This document shows positions 1-8,345 of a stretch of 48,451 nt of DNA, piece by piece. Position 1 is the stretch's first letter, and each line of letters begins with the position of its first letter. This stretch comes from Candidatus Saccharimonadota bacterium. GTDB lineage: Bacteria; Patescibacteriota; Saccharimonadia; Saccharimonadales; Saccharimonadaceae. The notes beneath the pieces are model-generated. The model saw only the letters and a program-made list of their open reading frames with translations. It ran no database searches and was not told the origin of the DNA. The stretch covers positions 1-48,451 of the forward strand of contig PBTC01000036.1 in NCBI GenBank assembly GCA_002726935.1. Direction: 5' to 3'. The position numbers and the translations under genes were made by a program.

Positions 1-849
1 GAGCTTCTGCCCCTCGATCTCTGCTTTCGTAAAGCGAATGAGCGCTTTCTTGTTTACCAGGGTGGGCTGACCTATTAACCTGGCACCCTTTAAAGGACCG
101 GACGTTACTTGGACGATTACGTCCGAACGAGATGCGGTGTCGACTTGGTTGATGTAGTAACCGTAGAAGATATCCCCGGCTTTGACCGGAAATGTTTCTT
201 GAATGAGCGCATTAGCATCAGCCTCGGAGAATACTTGCGGCGCTCCATTGACCTCCCTAGGGTCTACCGGCGAGACCCCTGAATTAAGCGAGGCCACCTT
301 GCTAAAGTCTTCCAGGCTTGAAACTACCGGTGGGGCGGGTTTCATTTTCCCGGTCGTATCGTCGGTGTATAAATCTCTCAACACACTTTGGTACGAGTTC
401 ATAATCAAAGCGTATTCTTCTACGGAATAAACTTTCCTAGGCGTCTTCCTGTCTTCGTACTGAACGCGAGCACGCGCCTGTTCGAGCTGCATGAGTTCCT
501 TCTCGCGTGCCATCGCTGCAGGATCGTCAGGTTCAACGGCGACTTCAACATTACGAGGTGCAAAAGCAGGCATGGACCCCATCACATCAGGTGACTCAAG
601 AGCCTTCTTGTCCAGGGCTGCGTTGTAATCACTGAGCGATTTCTTGTATGGCTCAGGCAGGTTGTCGACGTTATCGTTAGTGTTGTCTTCTTGACGTCCG
701 CCTGGAGCCTGAACAACGGACTCCTCCACCACTGTCTGCGGAGCATCCCCAGAGATGGTGACGAACGTGTAAATGGCGATCAATGCAACAACAGCAAGAA
801 ACCCGCCAAGAATGAGGAACTGATTTTTCTTTGCTGACTTAGCTTCCAT
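1..849 (-). CDS. DotG/IcmE (TraO-like) type IVB secretion core protein, C-terminus cut by window edge
   Basis: The 283 codons present read without a stop to the window edge, so the gene continues outside. The product is the VirB10-like protein that spans inner membrane and periplasm in I-type conjugation machines. It begins with a short cytosolic tail and one membrane segment at about residues 13-35 (ILGGFLAVVALIAIY). A long hydrophilic periplasmic linker follows, and from about residue 220 the start of a VirB10-like domain (KAGDIFYGYYINQ, then LIGQPTL). The ATG shares one base with the TAA stop of the DotH gene, so the two are translationally coupled. The order DotI, DotH, DotG matches traM-traN-traO of IncI plasmids and icmL-icmK-icmE of Legionella. 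The repeat region of Legionella DotG is not seen in the part present. Confidence 0.85.
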   Translation of the reverse strand, partial: MEAKSAKKNQFLILGGFLAVVALIAIYTFVTISGDAPQTVVEESVVQAPGGRQEDNTNDNVDNLPEPYKKSLSDYNAALDKKALESPDVMGSMPAFAPRNVEVAVEPDDPAAMAREKELMQLEQARARVQYEDRKTPRKVYSVEEYALIMNSYQSVLRDLYTDDTTGKMKPAPPVVSSLEDFSKVASLNSGVSPVDPREVNGAPQVFSEADANALIQETFPVKAGDIFYGYYINQVDTASRSDVIVQVTSGPLKGARLIGQPTLVNKKALIRFTKAEIEGQKL

Positions 850-2078
850 TATTGGCGCTCCCTAATCAGAAGCTTTCGCTCAGTTCCATTCTGAGTCACC
901 AGATAGACACTCCGCATTGACATCCGGTAGGCGTAGTACCCATCTCCCGTGCTCTCCCTTTGAATCGGCCTTGGGCTCACCATTTGGAGAGCGCCGGTTA
1001 CGAGGATGTCACCTTGAATAGTCTTCCAAGCCTTGGCTTGCGCTCCGGAAACATCAAGCTGCTTAGCACCTTCTGGTAAAACACCATAGAGCACCTGTAG
1101 CAAATCAGAGTCCGACGGCTTCATGGTCGGTATTCCACTTTTTGATGCATTCGGTCCCAGCAAGGGGACCTGAATATCAACTTTGGAGTCCATTTCTTTT
1201 GCTGCTGTGGACATCATAGAAAGAATTACTGGAGATGAATAATTTTGAAGTACAACCGAAACATTACCTACGGCGTAATTATTCAGCGCCGAAATAGAAA
1301 TCATATTAGAGCCCTTTATAGGCTGATCAACAACAAAGTCTCTTCCGTTAAATGATTGGAAGGCAAGAATTGGCCAGGCGGCGCCTGAAATATCCCTGAA
1401 GCTAACCGTTGATCCATTTCCTGGAATCACCCTCACGATAGGAGGCGGTGCCTTGGGGGAAAGGTCAAGCACAACTTGAGAGGTGACAGGCGCTGGCATC
1501 TCGCCGTGAAAAGGCTGCGCCATGCTCTTTCGGTTCTGTTGGTACGTACGCTTTATCATTCGTACCTGTTCTTGCGTGAGTGGCACCATAGCTTCGGTCG
1601 CTGCAGCAAAAGGATCCTGCATGTCCGGCAACGCCTTGATTGTCACCGTTCCGTCGGGGTTGTACACCACCTCCGGTTGCATATTAAATTGAGACGCTAT
1701 TTTTGCCTCAATGCCAGGATTGCCGCCTTGCTGCTGTGAACCGAACCCTGCCGCGGGACTGAGGCGCTCATTTCCATTAGGATTTGTAATGACAGTTTTG
1801 GGATTGCCCTGCTGACCAGCAACCCCCGGCTGCGCGAAGCTATTGGCTGGAACAACTGTTCCATCAGGCCCTATTAGATCCCCATTTGGCAGCTTGTAAT
1901 AGGAACCCATGCCTGCTGATGCTCCACCTTGAGTGGGATTGGGAAGCATAACCTGACCTGGACTAGGCGAAGAGCTCACACCGCCCTCTTCTGGAAAACC
2001 AGGTATAACTCCCTGAGCCCAAGCAGTTGAGTGCGCAAGGAGGGCAACAAGCAAACCTAGTTCTGCATAACGTTTCAT
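849..2078 (-). CDS. DotH/IcmK (TraN-like) outer-membrane core protein of type IVB secretion
   Basis: A 409-aa secreted protein with a clear signal peptide (residues 1-21, ending AWA before QG). A Pro/Gly/Gln-rich low-complexity stretch follows (about 22-130), then the conserved C-terminal half. Family hallmarks there are the FRDISGAAWPI segment, the SALNNYAVGNVSVVLQNY segment and the VPLLGPNAS segment, which match DotH/TraN proteins. In the family this protein forms the outer-membrane core ring together with DotC, DotD and DotG. The ATG overlaps the preceding gene's TGA (ATGA), and the TAA overlaps the DotG start. Lipoprotein partners DotC and DotD are not in the window. Confidence 0.88.
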   Translation of the reverse strand: MKRYAELGLLVALLAHSTAWAQGVIPGFPEEGGVSSSPSPGQVMLPNPTQGGASAGMGSYYKLPNGDLIGPDGTVVPANSFAQPGVAGQQGNPKTVITNPNGNERLSPAAGFGSQQQGGNPGIEAKIASQFNMQPEVVYNPDGTVTIKALPDMQDPFAAATEAMVPLTQEQVRMIKRTYQQNRKSMAQPFHGEMPAPVTSQVVLDLSPKAPPPIVRVIPGNGSTVSFRDISGAAWPILAFQSFNGRDFVVDQPIKGSNMISISALNNYAVGNVSVVLQNYSSPVILSMMSTAAKEMDSKVDIQVPLLGPNASKSGIPTMKPSDSDLLQVLYGVLPEGAKQLDVSGAQAKAWKTIQGDILVTGALQMVSPRPIQRESTGDGYYAYRMSMRSVYLVTQNGTERKLLIRERQ

Positions 2079-2482
2079 GTACCAAACACTTTTTCAATGA
2101 AGGGATGGCTGCGGTTCTCGTCAGACAACAAAGCTAGCAGTTCTTCTTTTTGCTCAGCAAAGTGCTTGACTTCGGCAAACTTAAGCAAGTGACCCTTGTT
2201 TAGTGGCACCCTTCTCGTCAGTATCAGATCGAGCTGAGTGATTTTTTTCTTTACCATCTCAAAGGCCAAATCGAATACGTAAGAGGCGGCCTCATCGGAA
2301 GGAGCTGAAGATATCTTAGCCGTTAATTCTGATTTCAATGAGGAAATGTCCCCTGAAAACAGATTAATTTTCTCAGCCCACACCACGGTGTCGCGCGTAA
2401 GCTCAAAAGGGAAGTCAAACGGGTTAGGAAGATCTTTACTATCAACCTTTGCGAGGGCTTCATCAGAAAAACGATTAAACAT
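2075..2482 (-). CDS. unknown 135-aa soluble protein inserted between DotI and DotH genes
   Basis: No family recognised. The protein is hydrophilic and mostly helical in character, with no signal peptide, membrane segment or cysteine. It starts MFNRFSDEAL and ends in IEKVFGT. It lies 18 nt after the DotI stop and overlaps the DotH start by four bases (ATGA), so it belongs to the transfer operon. In IncI plasmids and Legionella the DotI-type gene is normally followed directly by the DotH-type gene, so an extra reading frame here is unusual. Being cytosolic and co-translated with secretion-core genes, it could be an assembly or coupling accessory; that is inference. Confidence 0.75.
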   Translation of the reverse strand: MFNRFSDEALAKVDSKDLPNPFDFPFELTRDTVVWAEKINLFSGDISSLKSELTAKISSAPSDEAASYVFDLAFEMVKKKITQLDLILTRRVPLNKGHLLKFAEVKHFAEQKEELLALLSDENRSHPFIEKVFGT

Positions 2483-2500
2483 CTACGACTCCAGTTTTGT

Positions 2501-3175
2501 TTATCTGGTTGTTAACACCAGTCTTGTAACTGCTAGATTTCTCACCCGCAAATGAGCGGGGGCTCTTTCAACTATCACGTTGGCGTTGTATGCAACGCTC
2601 TTCGCTCCATCTTTACCTTGCAACTTGATCGCCACTGGAAATTTGACCTCCCAGGCATAGGTACCCATGCGGTCACCTTCTCTAACAATCAACGGCGCCT
2701 CGATCGGCGTCGCTGTTGCAACATAAAACCCATCTACAACTTCTTTAAGAAAGCCGGCATTTCTCAAGGTGTCCAACACCGTGCGGAAAGCGTCTGGCCT
2801 AAAGTATTCTTGGGACTCGGAAAGATTCTTTTCGTAATCAACGAAAGAAACGCTCATCGTCTCTGTCACAGCTTCCACTGCAAATGCACTCACCTGTGCA
2901 TTGGAAAGCATTGGCTGGTTCATAGGCTCAATTTTCGTGATTGACCCGGTTGGTGAGGTTGCAAAGTACAAGTCCTTGGGCTCTTTCCCGCCCAGGTGGA
3001 AGTTAAGCAATATGGACACAGCCAAACCGCCCATTAGCCCATAGATGACCTTCATCAGCATCTTGTTTTTGTGATGAACCACCAGGTTTCTTGCGGAAAT
3101 AATCTCAAGGGGGGTAAGCGATGCTTCGGCTGTCGTAGCCCCTTTGTTCAGCGGTTGATTATTTTTTGCACTCAT
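2501..3175 (-). CDS. DotI/IcmL (TraM-like) inner-membrane protein of type IVB secretion
   Basis: A 224-aa bitopic inner-membrane protein. A cytosolic tail of about 42 residues precedes one membrane helix (about 43-60, VIYGLMGGLAVSILLNF). A periplasmic domain follows with the IcmL-like features FATSPTGSITKIEPMNQP, a central FVDYEKNLSESQEYF segment and the end VIVERAPAHLRVRNLAVTRLVL. In the family this domain has a VirB8-like fold and forms hexameric rings with DotJ. It is the first gene of the transfer block visible here, behind a TTGTGA/TATAAA promoter. The ATG at 3175 lacks a strong Shine-Dalgarno sequence. Confidence 0.9.
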   Translation of the reverse strand: MSAKNNQPLNKGATTAEASLTPLEIISARNLVVHHKNKMLMKVIYGLMGGLAVSILLNFHLGGKEPKDLYFATSPTGSITKIEPMNQPMLSNAQVSAFAVEAVTETMSVSFVDYEKNLSESQEYFRPDAFRTVLDTLRNAGFLKEVVDGFYVATATPIEAPLIVREGDRMGTYAWEVKFPVAIKLQGKDGAKSVAYNANVIVERAPAHLRVRNLAVTRLVLTTR

Positions 3176-3209
3176 GTAGCCAGCTTAGGAAAATTTACAT
3201 TGCTTTAAA

Positions 3210-3238
3210 TTTATACGAAAGATACTTCGAATTCACAA
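3210..3238 (-). promoter_or_regulatory. sigma70-type promoter of the DotI-DotH-DotG block
   Basis: Read on the minus strand, TTGTGA (3238-3233) and TATAAA (3215-3210) are separated by exactly 17 bp and lie 35 bp upstream of the DotI start codon. The rest of the 3176-3412 intergenic stretch shows only an A+T-rich leader and a short CCGG stem without a convincing U tract; no reading frame is supported there. Confidence 0.65.
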
Positions 3239-3412
3239 AATCGCCAGCTTAAACACTCTTTTTTTCACCGGACGCGAATAGGAGCCGGTTTTGTTAAATC
3301 GGACTTCGATCAATCCAGCGCAAATGTTACTCCAGCGATTAGACTATGGATTCAAAAATCGGGGGTAAAAAAGCACCGGACTTAAATCAAACAGAAAACT
3401 CACACCAAAGAG

Positions 3413-4000
3413 TTAATTATTGTTAATTCTTTTGTGGCCGTAATCTGACACCCCGCATATCCTTACTGGAGGCTTACAAGGGGATCCATGTAGGCGCTTT
3501 GATGCCGATTCCATCCCGCGGACAACTGGATCATGGTCGTCCTTTGATGCCAGAAGATAAACATGGAAATCAGCCTGGAGCTTTTCAAGATCATAGTCGG
3601 GTAGTGAACAGATCTTAGACCAACCTATCCGCCTAACTGCGCCGGCAATGGCTGGAGACGAAAATTCAACGCTTTGATAGGGCCCAACCAGCCTGATAGC
3701 CTTCAAAACCTCCGCCCAAGCTAAAAGCGCTCTAGAGGTAATGTCGCCTCCCTCTAGTTCGCTGATAACCACATCTGGCGTCGGCCTGCCGTAAATCTTC
3801 TTCCGGAGTGCGCCTCTCATCGCTGGAATCACTCGCTCCAGAGGGTGGTCGTCAAGCATGGCCAACCAAAAACGCTTAACTTCGAAATCGCACGCGGCGC
3901 CATATGCCGGCAACACGGTATCCAGAAAATCAAAAAAAGCTTCGATATGTTCTTCGGGCCACTTGGAATTGATTCTTTTTATCTGCTCTTTAAGTTGCAT
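3413..4000 (-). CDS. DUF6475-like protein, phage-type replication accessory
   Basis: A 195-aa soluble protein. The segment ALLAWAEVLKAIRLVGPYQS followed by a tryptophan/lysine turn (RIGWSKICSLPDYDLEKLQ) and a terminal helical part matches my recollection of the DUF6475 family. That family is common in phages and plasmids, often beside replication or helicase-loader genes. The N-terminal half (FFDFLDTVLPAYGAACDFEVKRFWLAML) fits the usual helical lead-in. It lies 6 nt downstream of the 422-aa gene and shares its promoter. Function is not established; a role in replication initiation or helicase loading is inference from neighbours in other elements. Confidence 0.6.
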   Translation of the reverse strand: MQLKEQIKRINSKWPEEHIEAFFDFLDTVLPAYGAACDFEVKRFWLAMLDDHPLERVIPAMRGALRKKIYGRPTPDVVISELEGGDITSRALLAWAEVLKAIRLVGPYQSVEFSSPAIAGAVRRIGWSKICSLPDYDLEKLQADFHVYLLASKDDHDPVVRGMESASKRLHGSPCKPPVRICGVSDYGHKRINNN

Positions 4001-4006
4001 GTTGGC

Positions 4007-5275
4007 TCACATTAATCCGTAAACATCAAACCGATCGCAGCTTTCGCGGGAGGCTAAAACATCAACCCCCTCGACACTGTGAACGACTTGAAACCTTTCT
4101 ATGTCGGAGAGTAAATCGAACATCTTTTTGTCGCGTTCTCGACCCTTTAGAGCCATGGCGCTTTTTAATCTACAGTCAACATATTCCCTTTGGTCTTCAG
4201 ATACCACTTTTGATAGTGCATTAATCAACTGCTGGGAGCTCCTGTTGTTCATATTTAACAGGGAAGACCGCACATCAATTTCGAGCCAACACACCGAAGC
4301 TAGGCTTTTGACAGAGGGGGCTAACTCGACAGCAAGCTTGGTAAAGTAAGCCAGATTAAGTGTCTCACCTTTTTTTAAGAGACAGAAGCGGTAAGAAAGG
4401 TCGATCTCCAAAAGGGTGACCCCTCCTGGGTACGCCATCGAAATCGTTTTCCAAGAGCTGTTAATCTTTGAAATCGGGTTGGTAGAAAAAAACGGAACAA
4501 CACTTCTAAACTGCTGGGCACACATAGGAGACCCCAAAGAGCCCACTGCACCCTTAGGCAATAGTGATGCGGGCAATTTTGGCTTTGGAACTGGCTCCGC
4601 GCCAAGAGCCTCTTGGCTCCATCTAACCGGGTTTTCGTCCTCAACAATGCTTTCTCCCTTGGGATCTCTTTTGCCTGGGGTACATTTGTTTGTCTCGCTT
4701 ATCAGTCGAGGGGCCCAAGTGTGAGACGGCCGGGAAAAAATATTCTCTCGGTGTAGGCCTGCCAGTTGCGATCTCTGAATGTAAACCTCTCGCAGCTCGA
4801 AGGCTTCACCATGGTGCCCTTTGGCCAACACCAGAACTTCAGTTCGGAGCAAACCTCCGGATTCACCTTCCCCGAAAGCAGCTCGAGAGATTAAGTCTGC
4901 CAAGGCCGCGATGTTGAAAGACTCAGCTATAAGCGCACAAAGTTTCGGATGGTAAATCCTATTGTCAGAACATAGCACCCAACCTTCAAATAGGGACTCT
5001 AGGTCGTCGTGATTCGTAGGCAGGCCGCCCTGCCCACTTAAGCAGGCCTCTATAAATGTCGACTCGTTTGGCAAGGAGCCCCGGTTGTTACCAAGACTTC
5101 CGGCTTGAACCAGCGCAAGTCTTTTCATATCAAGGGCAATCGAGCCCCCAATTCCTAGGAACTTCAAGTCTCGATCTATCCTAGCCCTGGGTTCAACAAA
5201 CGAATCCAAGCGCGGAAGGATAGGCTGAGCCAAGTCTCCGCAGGGGTGAAAAATGGGGGTCTTGTGTTTTCTCAT
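4007..5275 (-). CDS. unknown 422-aa protein with a winged-helix-like N-terminus, possible replication accessory
   Basis: I place the start at ATG 5275 (MRKHKTPIFHP). A longer reading frame up to 5407 would run through the promoter and over the start of the divergent gene. Residues about 30-110 (ALDMKRLALVQAGSL ... GGLPTNHDDLESLFEGW) recall DUF1376-type winged-helix domains of phage replication proteins, where a small helical unit ends in a tryptophan hairpin; this is a loose resemblance. The middle is low-complexity and rich in Pro/Lys. The C-terminal third (about 270-420) is globular and unfamiliar. It forms a two-gene unit with the DUF6475-like gene downstream. Confidence 0.6.
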   Translation of the reverse strand: MRKHKTPIFHPCGDLAQPILPRLDSFVEPRARIDRDLKFLGIGGSIALDMKRLALVQAGSLGNNRGSLPNESTFIEACLSGQGGLPTNHDDLESLFEGWVLCSDNRIYHPKLCALIAESFNIAALADLISRAAFGEGESGGLLRTEVLVLAKGHHGEAFELREVYIQRSQLAGLHRENIFSRPSHTWAPRLISETNKCTPGKRDPKGESIVEDENPVRWSQEALGAEPVPKPKLPASLLPKGAVGSLGSPMCAQQFRSVVPFFSTNPISKINSSWKTISMAYPGGVTLLEIDLSYRFCLLKKGETLNLAYFTKLAVELAPSVKSLASVCWLEIDVRSSLLNMNNRSSQQLINALSKVVSEDQREYVDCRLKSAMALKGRERDKKMFDLLSDIERFQVVHSVEGVDVLASRESCDRFDVYGLM

Positions 5276-5297
5276 AAAGTTTACATGTTGTTCTTTT

Positions 5298-5325
5298 AAT
5301 ATAAATTTGTATTCTTTCTGTTCAA
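5298..5325 (-). promoter_or_regulatory. promoter for the 422-aa / DUF6475-like gene pair
   Basis: Minus-strand TTGAAC (5325-5320) and TATATT (5303-5298) with a 16-bp spacer. Transcription would begin near 5290, leaving about 15 nt before ATG 5275, which supports that start codon over the longer frame. Confidence 0.45.
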
Positions 5326-5353
5326 ATTTGCTTTTCTTTATATTTGTTGTTAT

Positions 5354-5369
5354 TGTATACACATTGTGT
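5354..5369. promoter_or_regulatory. nested palindromes in the divergent promoter region
   Basis: Perfect palindrome TGTATACA (5354-5361) runs into the inverted repeat ACACA-T-TGTGT (5359-5369), 17 nt upstream of ATG 5386 and between two divergent operons. The position fits an operator controlling the plus-strand operon; the cognate protein is unknown. Confidence 0.35.
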
Positions 5370-5385
5370 AAAAAAAGAAATAGAA

Positions 5386-6036
5386 ATGTTTGTCCCTCCC
5401 CCACCACAAGAGAATCTTCTCATCGTTCGCAGGAGCGCAAAACGACCTCTGCCCCGGTCCGGCCTGGCGGTGGTGTTGTGCGCCTTCTGTCTTGGTAGTG
5501 GGGTGGCGTACCTTGAAGCTAAGGACTCGGAAGGCGATGGCTCTCTTGTGTTGAGCCTGGTTGAGCAGGTCGATACAAGTTCCTTTGAGGTTTTTCAAGC
5601 CAAGGGGATAGAAGCAAGCGCGCGAGATGTACGGGTCCTGATGAAGATCTTGGATGAGCGAGAAGCCCAAATAGCGAAAGAAAATGACGCGATTCTTCGA
5701 TCTCGAAGCCCGTCAGAAATGATCCGGTCCGCGCCCCAGGGTGGGAATACGCGACAAGTCGTGTCAGTGGAGCCTACCCCTACCCTCAGGTTGCCCGCAC
5801 CCGCGGCGAAGATTCCAAGCTCAGGAGAGTGGCTAAACGGCGATGTCCTTCTGAGGGATAGCGGCTTGGCCAAGATAGATCAAAGTGTAGCGGTGTTCAT
5901 TAGGGGCAAGCAGAGAGTCGACTTCAGGGTCGGCGCGGTACTCCCAAATGGGGAGGTTGTCCTACAGGTGGATCCAGCGAATCTGTCTGTAAGAACAGAC
6001 AGGCGGTTAATTCAGATAATTGACGATGGCTCGTGA
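5386..6036 (+). CDS. membrane-anchored PilP-like protein
   Basis: A 216-aa bitopic protein starting MFVPPPPQENLL at ATG 5386; an upstream in-frame ATG at 5344 lies before the likely promoter elements. A proline-rich basic tail, one membrane helix (about 25-43), a helical linker (about 60-110) and a small C-terminal beta domain follow. That domain (AVFIRGKQRVDFRVGAVLPNGEVVLQVD) has the layout of PilP proteins of IncI thin pili and related SH3-like secretion-scaffold domains. The call rests on architecture and a short motif, not on strong identity. It is the first gene of a six-gene plus-strand operon and overlaps the following bactofilin frame if the upstream ATG 6026 is used there. Confidence 0.5.
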   Translation: MFVPPPPQENLLIVRRSAKRPLPRSGLAVVLCAFCLGSGVAYLEAKDSEGDGSLVLSLVEQVDTSSFEVFQAKGIEASARDVRVLMKILDEREAQIAKENDAILRSRSPSEMIRSAPQGGNTRQVVSVEPTPTLRLPAPAAKIPSSGEWLNGDVLLRDSGLAKIDQSVAVFIRGKQRVDFRVGAVLPNGEVVLQVDPANLSVRTDRRLIQIIDDGS

Positions 6037-6043
6037 GGAAAGT

Positions 6044-6505
6044 ATGTGGCTTAAGAGTTTAAAAAAGACGTCGGAGCAAAAATCAACAGATGTGGTTTAT
6101 TCCTCTGTTTGGGAGGCAATCAAGGCTGGCTCTCTGGGAAGTGTACTGTCGGCAGGTAGCCTTTCAAAAGGGGATTACCGCTGCACCACAGGGATCAAGA
6201 TTGACAGCAGGCACTTTGGTGATCTTGTGGTCGAGGGCGCTAAGAATGCTGTCTGCTGGTTGAGCCCAGCCTCGGTTGTATCCGGACATATTGTTGCCCC
6301 TGCTGTGTATGTGGAGGGGTCGGTTAGTGGAAATATTTATGCAGACAGGGTTGTTATCAAGCCCGGTGGTGTGGTCGATGGCGATGTTTTCGCTGTTGAG
6401 GTGCTTTGTTCTCCTGCGGCTGTTTTACGGGGAAATACCATAACAACCATCCCCCTCGAATATCGAGCAAGAGCCGCCGATGTTCTTAAGAAATTAACAC
6501 GATAA
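6044..6505 (+). CDS. bactofilin (polymer-forming cytoskeletal protein)
   Basis: About 153 aa. The core (GIKIDSRHFGDLVVEGAKNA ... VVSGHIVAPAVYVEGSVSGN ... GGVVDGDVFA) is a short-period repeat of small, valine and glycine residues typical of the right-handed beta-helix of bactofilins, ending with the PAAVLRGNT turn. Bactofilins self-assemble without nucleotide and often tether membrane machines, pili or ParA-type systems. ATG 6044 has GAGGA just upstream, although spacing is short. ATG 6026 (MAREES), overlapping the previous stop, is an alternative. Lying between a PilP-like membrane protein and a ParA-like ATPase, it could position a transfer or segregation complex. Confidence 0.8.
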   Translation: MWLKSLKKTSEQKSTDVVYSSVWEAIKAGSLGSVLSAGSLSKGDYRCTTGIKIDSRHFGDLVVEGAKNAVCWLSPASVVSGHIVAPAVYVEGSVSGNIYADRVVIKPGGVVDGDVFAVEVLCSPAAVLRGNTITTIPLEYRARAADVLKKLTR

Positions 6506-6516
6506 CTGGAGACTTT

Positions 6517-6885
6517 ATGTCCGGCGAAGAAAACTTATCCGACAAGGTGCGGGTCGCTCTAGAGGATTTCCTAGAGCGCAAATCTGGATCCCCCTTGCTT
6601 ATGCCGTCAAGGGGGCCAAATCCCGCAAAGAGCCTTCTTATTTATCAACAGATGCCTTTGATACACGAGGCGCTTGGGACCTCCAATCAATCAGAAGTAC
6701 TGGATCTATTGAAAAAAATTGGCCTGCCGACATCAAGGGTCACGTTCCGACGAATCTACTTGAAGTGGGCTGAAGACACCAAAAAAGTTCCGCGGATGGC
6801 CAAAGTCGGAGAGCGTAAAAAAAAGCGTGCCGTGAAGTCAAAGACAAAAGACTTCTCAGGCCTTATTGCGAAAGTTTCAAATTAA
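6517..6885 (+). CDS. small basic helix-turn-helix-type protein of an stb/mob-like operon
   Basis: A 122-aa protein. The central segment (MPLIHEALGTSNQSEVLDLL, then KKIGLPTSRVTFRRIYLKW) has the pattern of short helix-turn-helix proteins found beside plasmid ParA/StbB ATPases and mobilisation genes. A very basic stretch follows (KVGERKKKRAVKSKTK). It is preceded by TAACTGGAGA at good spacing, the same ribosome-binding context as the ATPase gene downstream, so the pair is likely made together. The protein encoded at 14832 has a similar helix-turn-helix plus basic tail design. DNA binding at a centromere or oriT is inferred. Confidence 0.6.
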   Translation: MSGEENLSDKVRVALEDFLERKSGSPLLMPSRGPNPAKSLLIYQQMPLIHEALGTSNQSEVLDLLKKIGLPTSRVTFRRIYLKWAEDTKKVPRMAKVGERKKKRAVKSKTKDFSGLIAKVSN

Positions 6886-6897
6886 CTGGAGAAAAAA

Positions 6898-7638
6898 ATG
6901 AAATCTTTAATCTTAGTGCACGGTGATAAGGGTGGCGTAGGCAAGTCATTTACAGCGAAGATCCTGCTTGACATTCTTTATGATCCATCTGCCAAGTACC
7001 TTGGTCTGCTGGACTGTGACTTCCGAAACCCTGATGTATCTGTGGTCTATGAAGAGAAGATTCCAACTGGCAAATTCGACCTTACTCAGGGTGACGGCTG
7101 GGCAGGAATGGTCGATTGGATTCAAAATGTTGACTGCGAGATCATCGTAGCAAGCCTCCCGGCTCAAGTGGGAAAGTCGGCTGATGAATTTGGCGGCATC
7201 TTCTCTGAGGCAATGCAGTCTATTGGTGTATCTCTAAACATCGTCTGGTTGCTGGACTCTGGCAGGGATTCTGTCGTGTTGCTTTCGAACTGCTTGAAGC
7301 AGGGATGGCCATACAAGCGCTTTTTTGTAGTGCGCAACACATTCTTGAGCCGGGAATTCGACATTTGGGATTCCAGCAGCGCGAAGAAAAGCTATTTTGA
7401 GTTGCCCTATGCTGAGGATATGACAATTCCTCCCTTGGATCCGGCGATTCGAGACGCTCTAGTTAAGCGAAACTTAACCTTCTCGGAAGGCTTTGAGCTC
7501 CCTTCGGAGGAAACGGGGTTAAACGCTTTCAATAGCATCAGACTGAAAAAGTTCGTTGCTGACTCACGAAAGAGCCTTGGAACGATCGTCAAATCAGTGA
7601 TCGAAGATATCTCGGAGACCGAAGGTGAGGTCAAGTGA
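6898..7638 (+). CDS. ParA/MinD-superfamily ATPase, StbB-like
   Basis: A 246-aa protein with the deviant Walker A motif KGGVGKS (residues 11-17) and the switch-like DCDFRNPDV segment (about 38-46). A hydrophobic strand (EIIVASLPAQVG) stands where Walker B normally lies. Proteins of this type (StbB of R388/R46, MobD) act in plasmid positioning and couple it to conjugation, working with a small DNA-binding partner rather than a classical ParB. The helix-turn-helix gene directly upstream fits that partner, and no ParB appears nearby. The stop overlaps the GTG start of the next gene. Confidence 0.8.
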   Translation: MKSLILVHGDKGGVGKSFTAKILLDILYDPSAKYLGLLDCDFRNPDVSVVYEEKIPTGKFDLTQGDGWAGMVDWIQNVDCEIIVASLPAQVGKSADEFGGIFSEAMQSIGVSLNIVWLLDSGRDSVVLLSNCLKQGWPYKRFFVVRNTFLSREFDIWDSSSAKKSYFELPYAEDMTIPPLDPAIRDALVKRNLTFSEGFELPSEETGLNAFNSIRLKKFVADSRKSLGTIVKSVIEDISETEGEVK

Positions 7639-8345
7639 ACCCGGAGGCCGATGTCTTTGATAGATACTCCGAGACAGCCATAAAAGGCCAGCTCGGGGTC
7701 CAAATGGGTGAAAACCCGAAAGGTCCCGAGCTGCAAACAAAGAAGCAGTACTTTAAAAGTGATTTAAATCACGAAGAGTTGGTGCGCTCGAAGCTTTCGA
7801 GAGAAAATCTCGAGCGTGTATATAGAGAGCTTTTAGGTGTTGAGCCAACTGAAAAAGAAATTGAGGCGGCGGTTCACCTCGGCTATGTCTTGCGACTTGG
7901 CGACGGAGATCCGCTTTGGCATATTCTGTTGACCCAACAGCACTTTGCAAGCATCACCGCCGCTGCACACCAGAAGCTTAGCAAAGATATCAGTCATGTC
8001 GAAAATCTTTTGCAAGCGATCAAAAAAGCTTCCCTAGACGCCCAGGGAGATGCCAACTTGCTACCGAAATCATGGCTATTGAGAATGCCAGGACTATTTC
8101 GAGTGTTATTTACTTTTTCATCGGCCAAAATGATCCTTACTTTCGCCGCGTTCGCATTGTCGGCCATGGCGCTGCATCGCGCGGATCAAAGCGCGGGGGT
8201 CGCTCAAAGTGAGTCCGTAAAATTCCTCACAAGCTGCTTCGATGGTAGGGGCTCCATAGAGCGTCAATCCAACGGGCAAATCTATTGTGTATTTAAGCCA
8301 AACACTGAACTCAAAATAAGGATCTCAGATGAAAAAAAATCTTAG
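7635..8345 (+). CDS. membrane-anchored protein following the StbB-like ATPase
   Basis: 236 aa, starting at GTG 7635 inside the previous stop (GTGA) with a good GGTGAGG upstream. A helical domain (about 48-100: YRELLGVEPTEKEIEAAVHL then GDGDPLWHILL) resembles a domain I associate with StbC-type partners in plasmid stability and transfer operons. One membrane helix lies at about 160-178 (AKMILTFAAFALSAMALH). A small periplasmic tail carries two cysteines (residues about 196 and 213), which could form a disulphide. Tight coupling to the ATPase suggests it links the segregation or relaxosome complex to the inner membrane. No exact family name is claimed. Confidence 0.6.
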   Translation: MNPEADVFDRYSETAIKGQLGVQMGENPKGPELQTKKQYFKSDLNHEELVRSKLSRENLERVYRELLGVEPTEKEIEAAVHLGYVLRLGDGDPLWHILLTQQHFASITAAAHQKLSKDISHVENLLQAIKKASLDAQGDANLLPKSWLLRMPGLFRVLFTFSSAKMILTFAAFALSAMALHRADQSAGVAQSESVKFLTSCFDGRGSIERQSNGQIYCVFKPNTELKIRISDEKKS

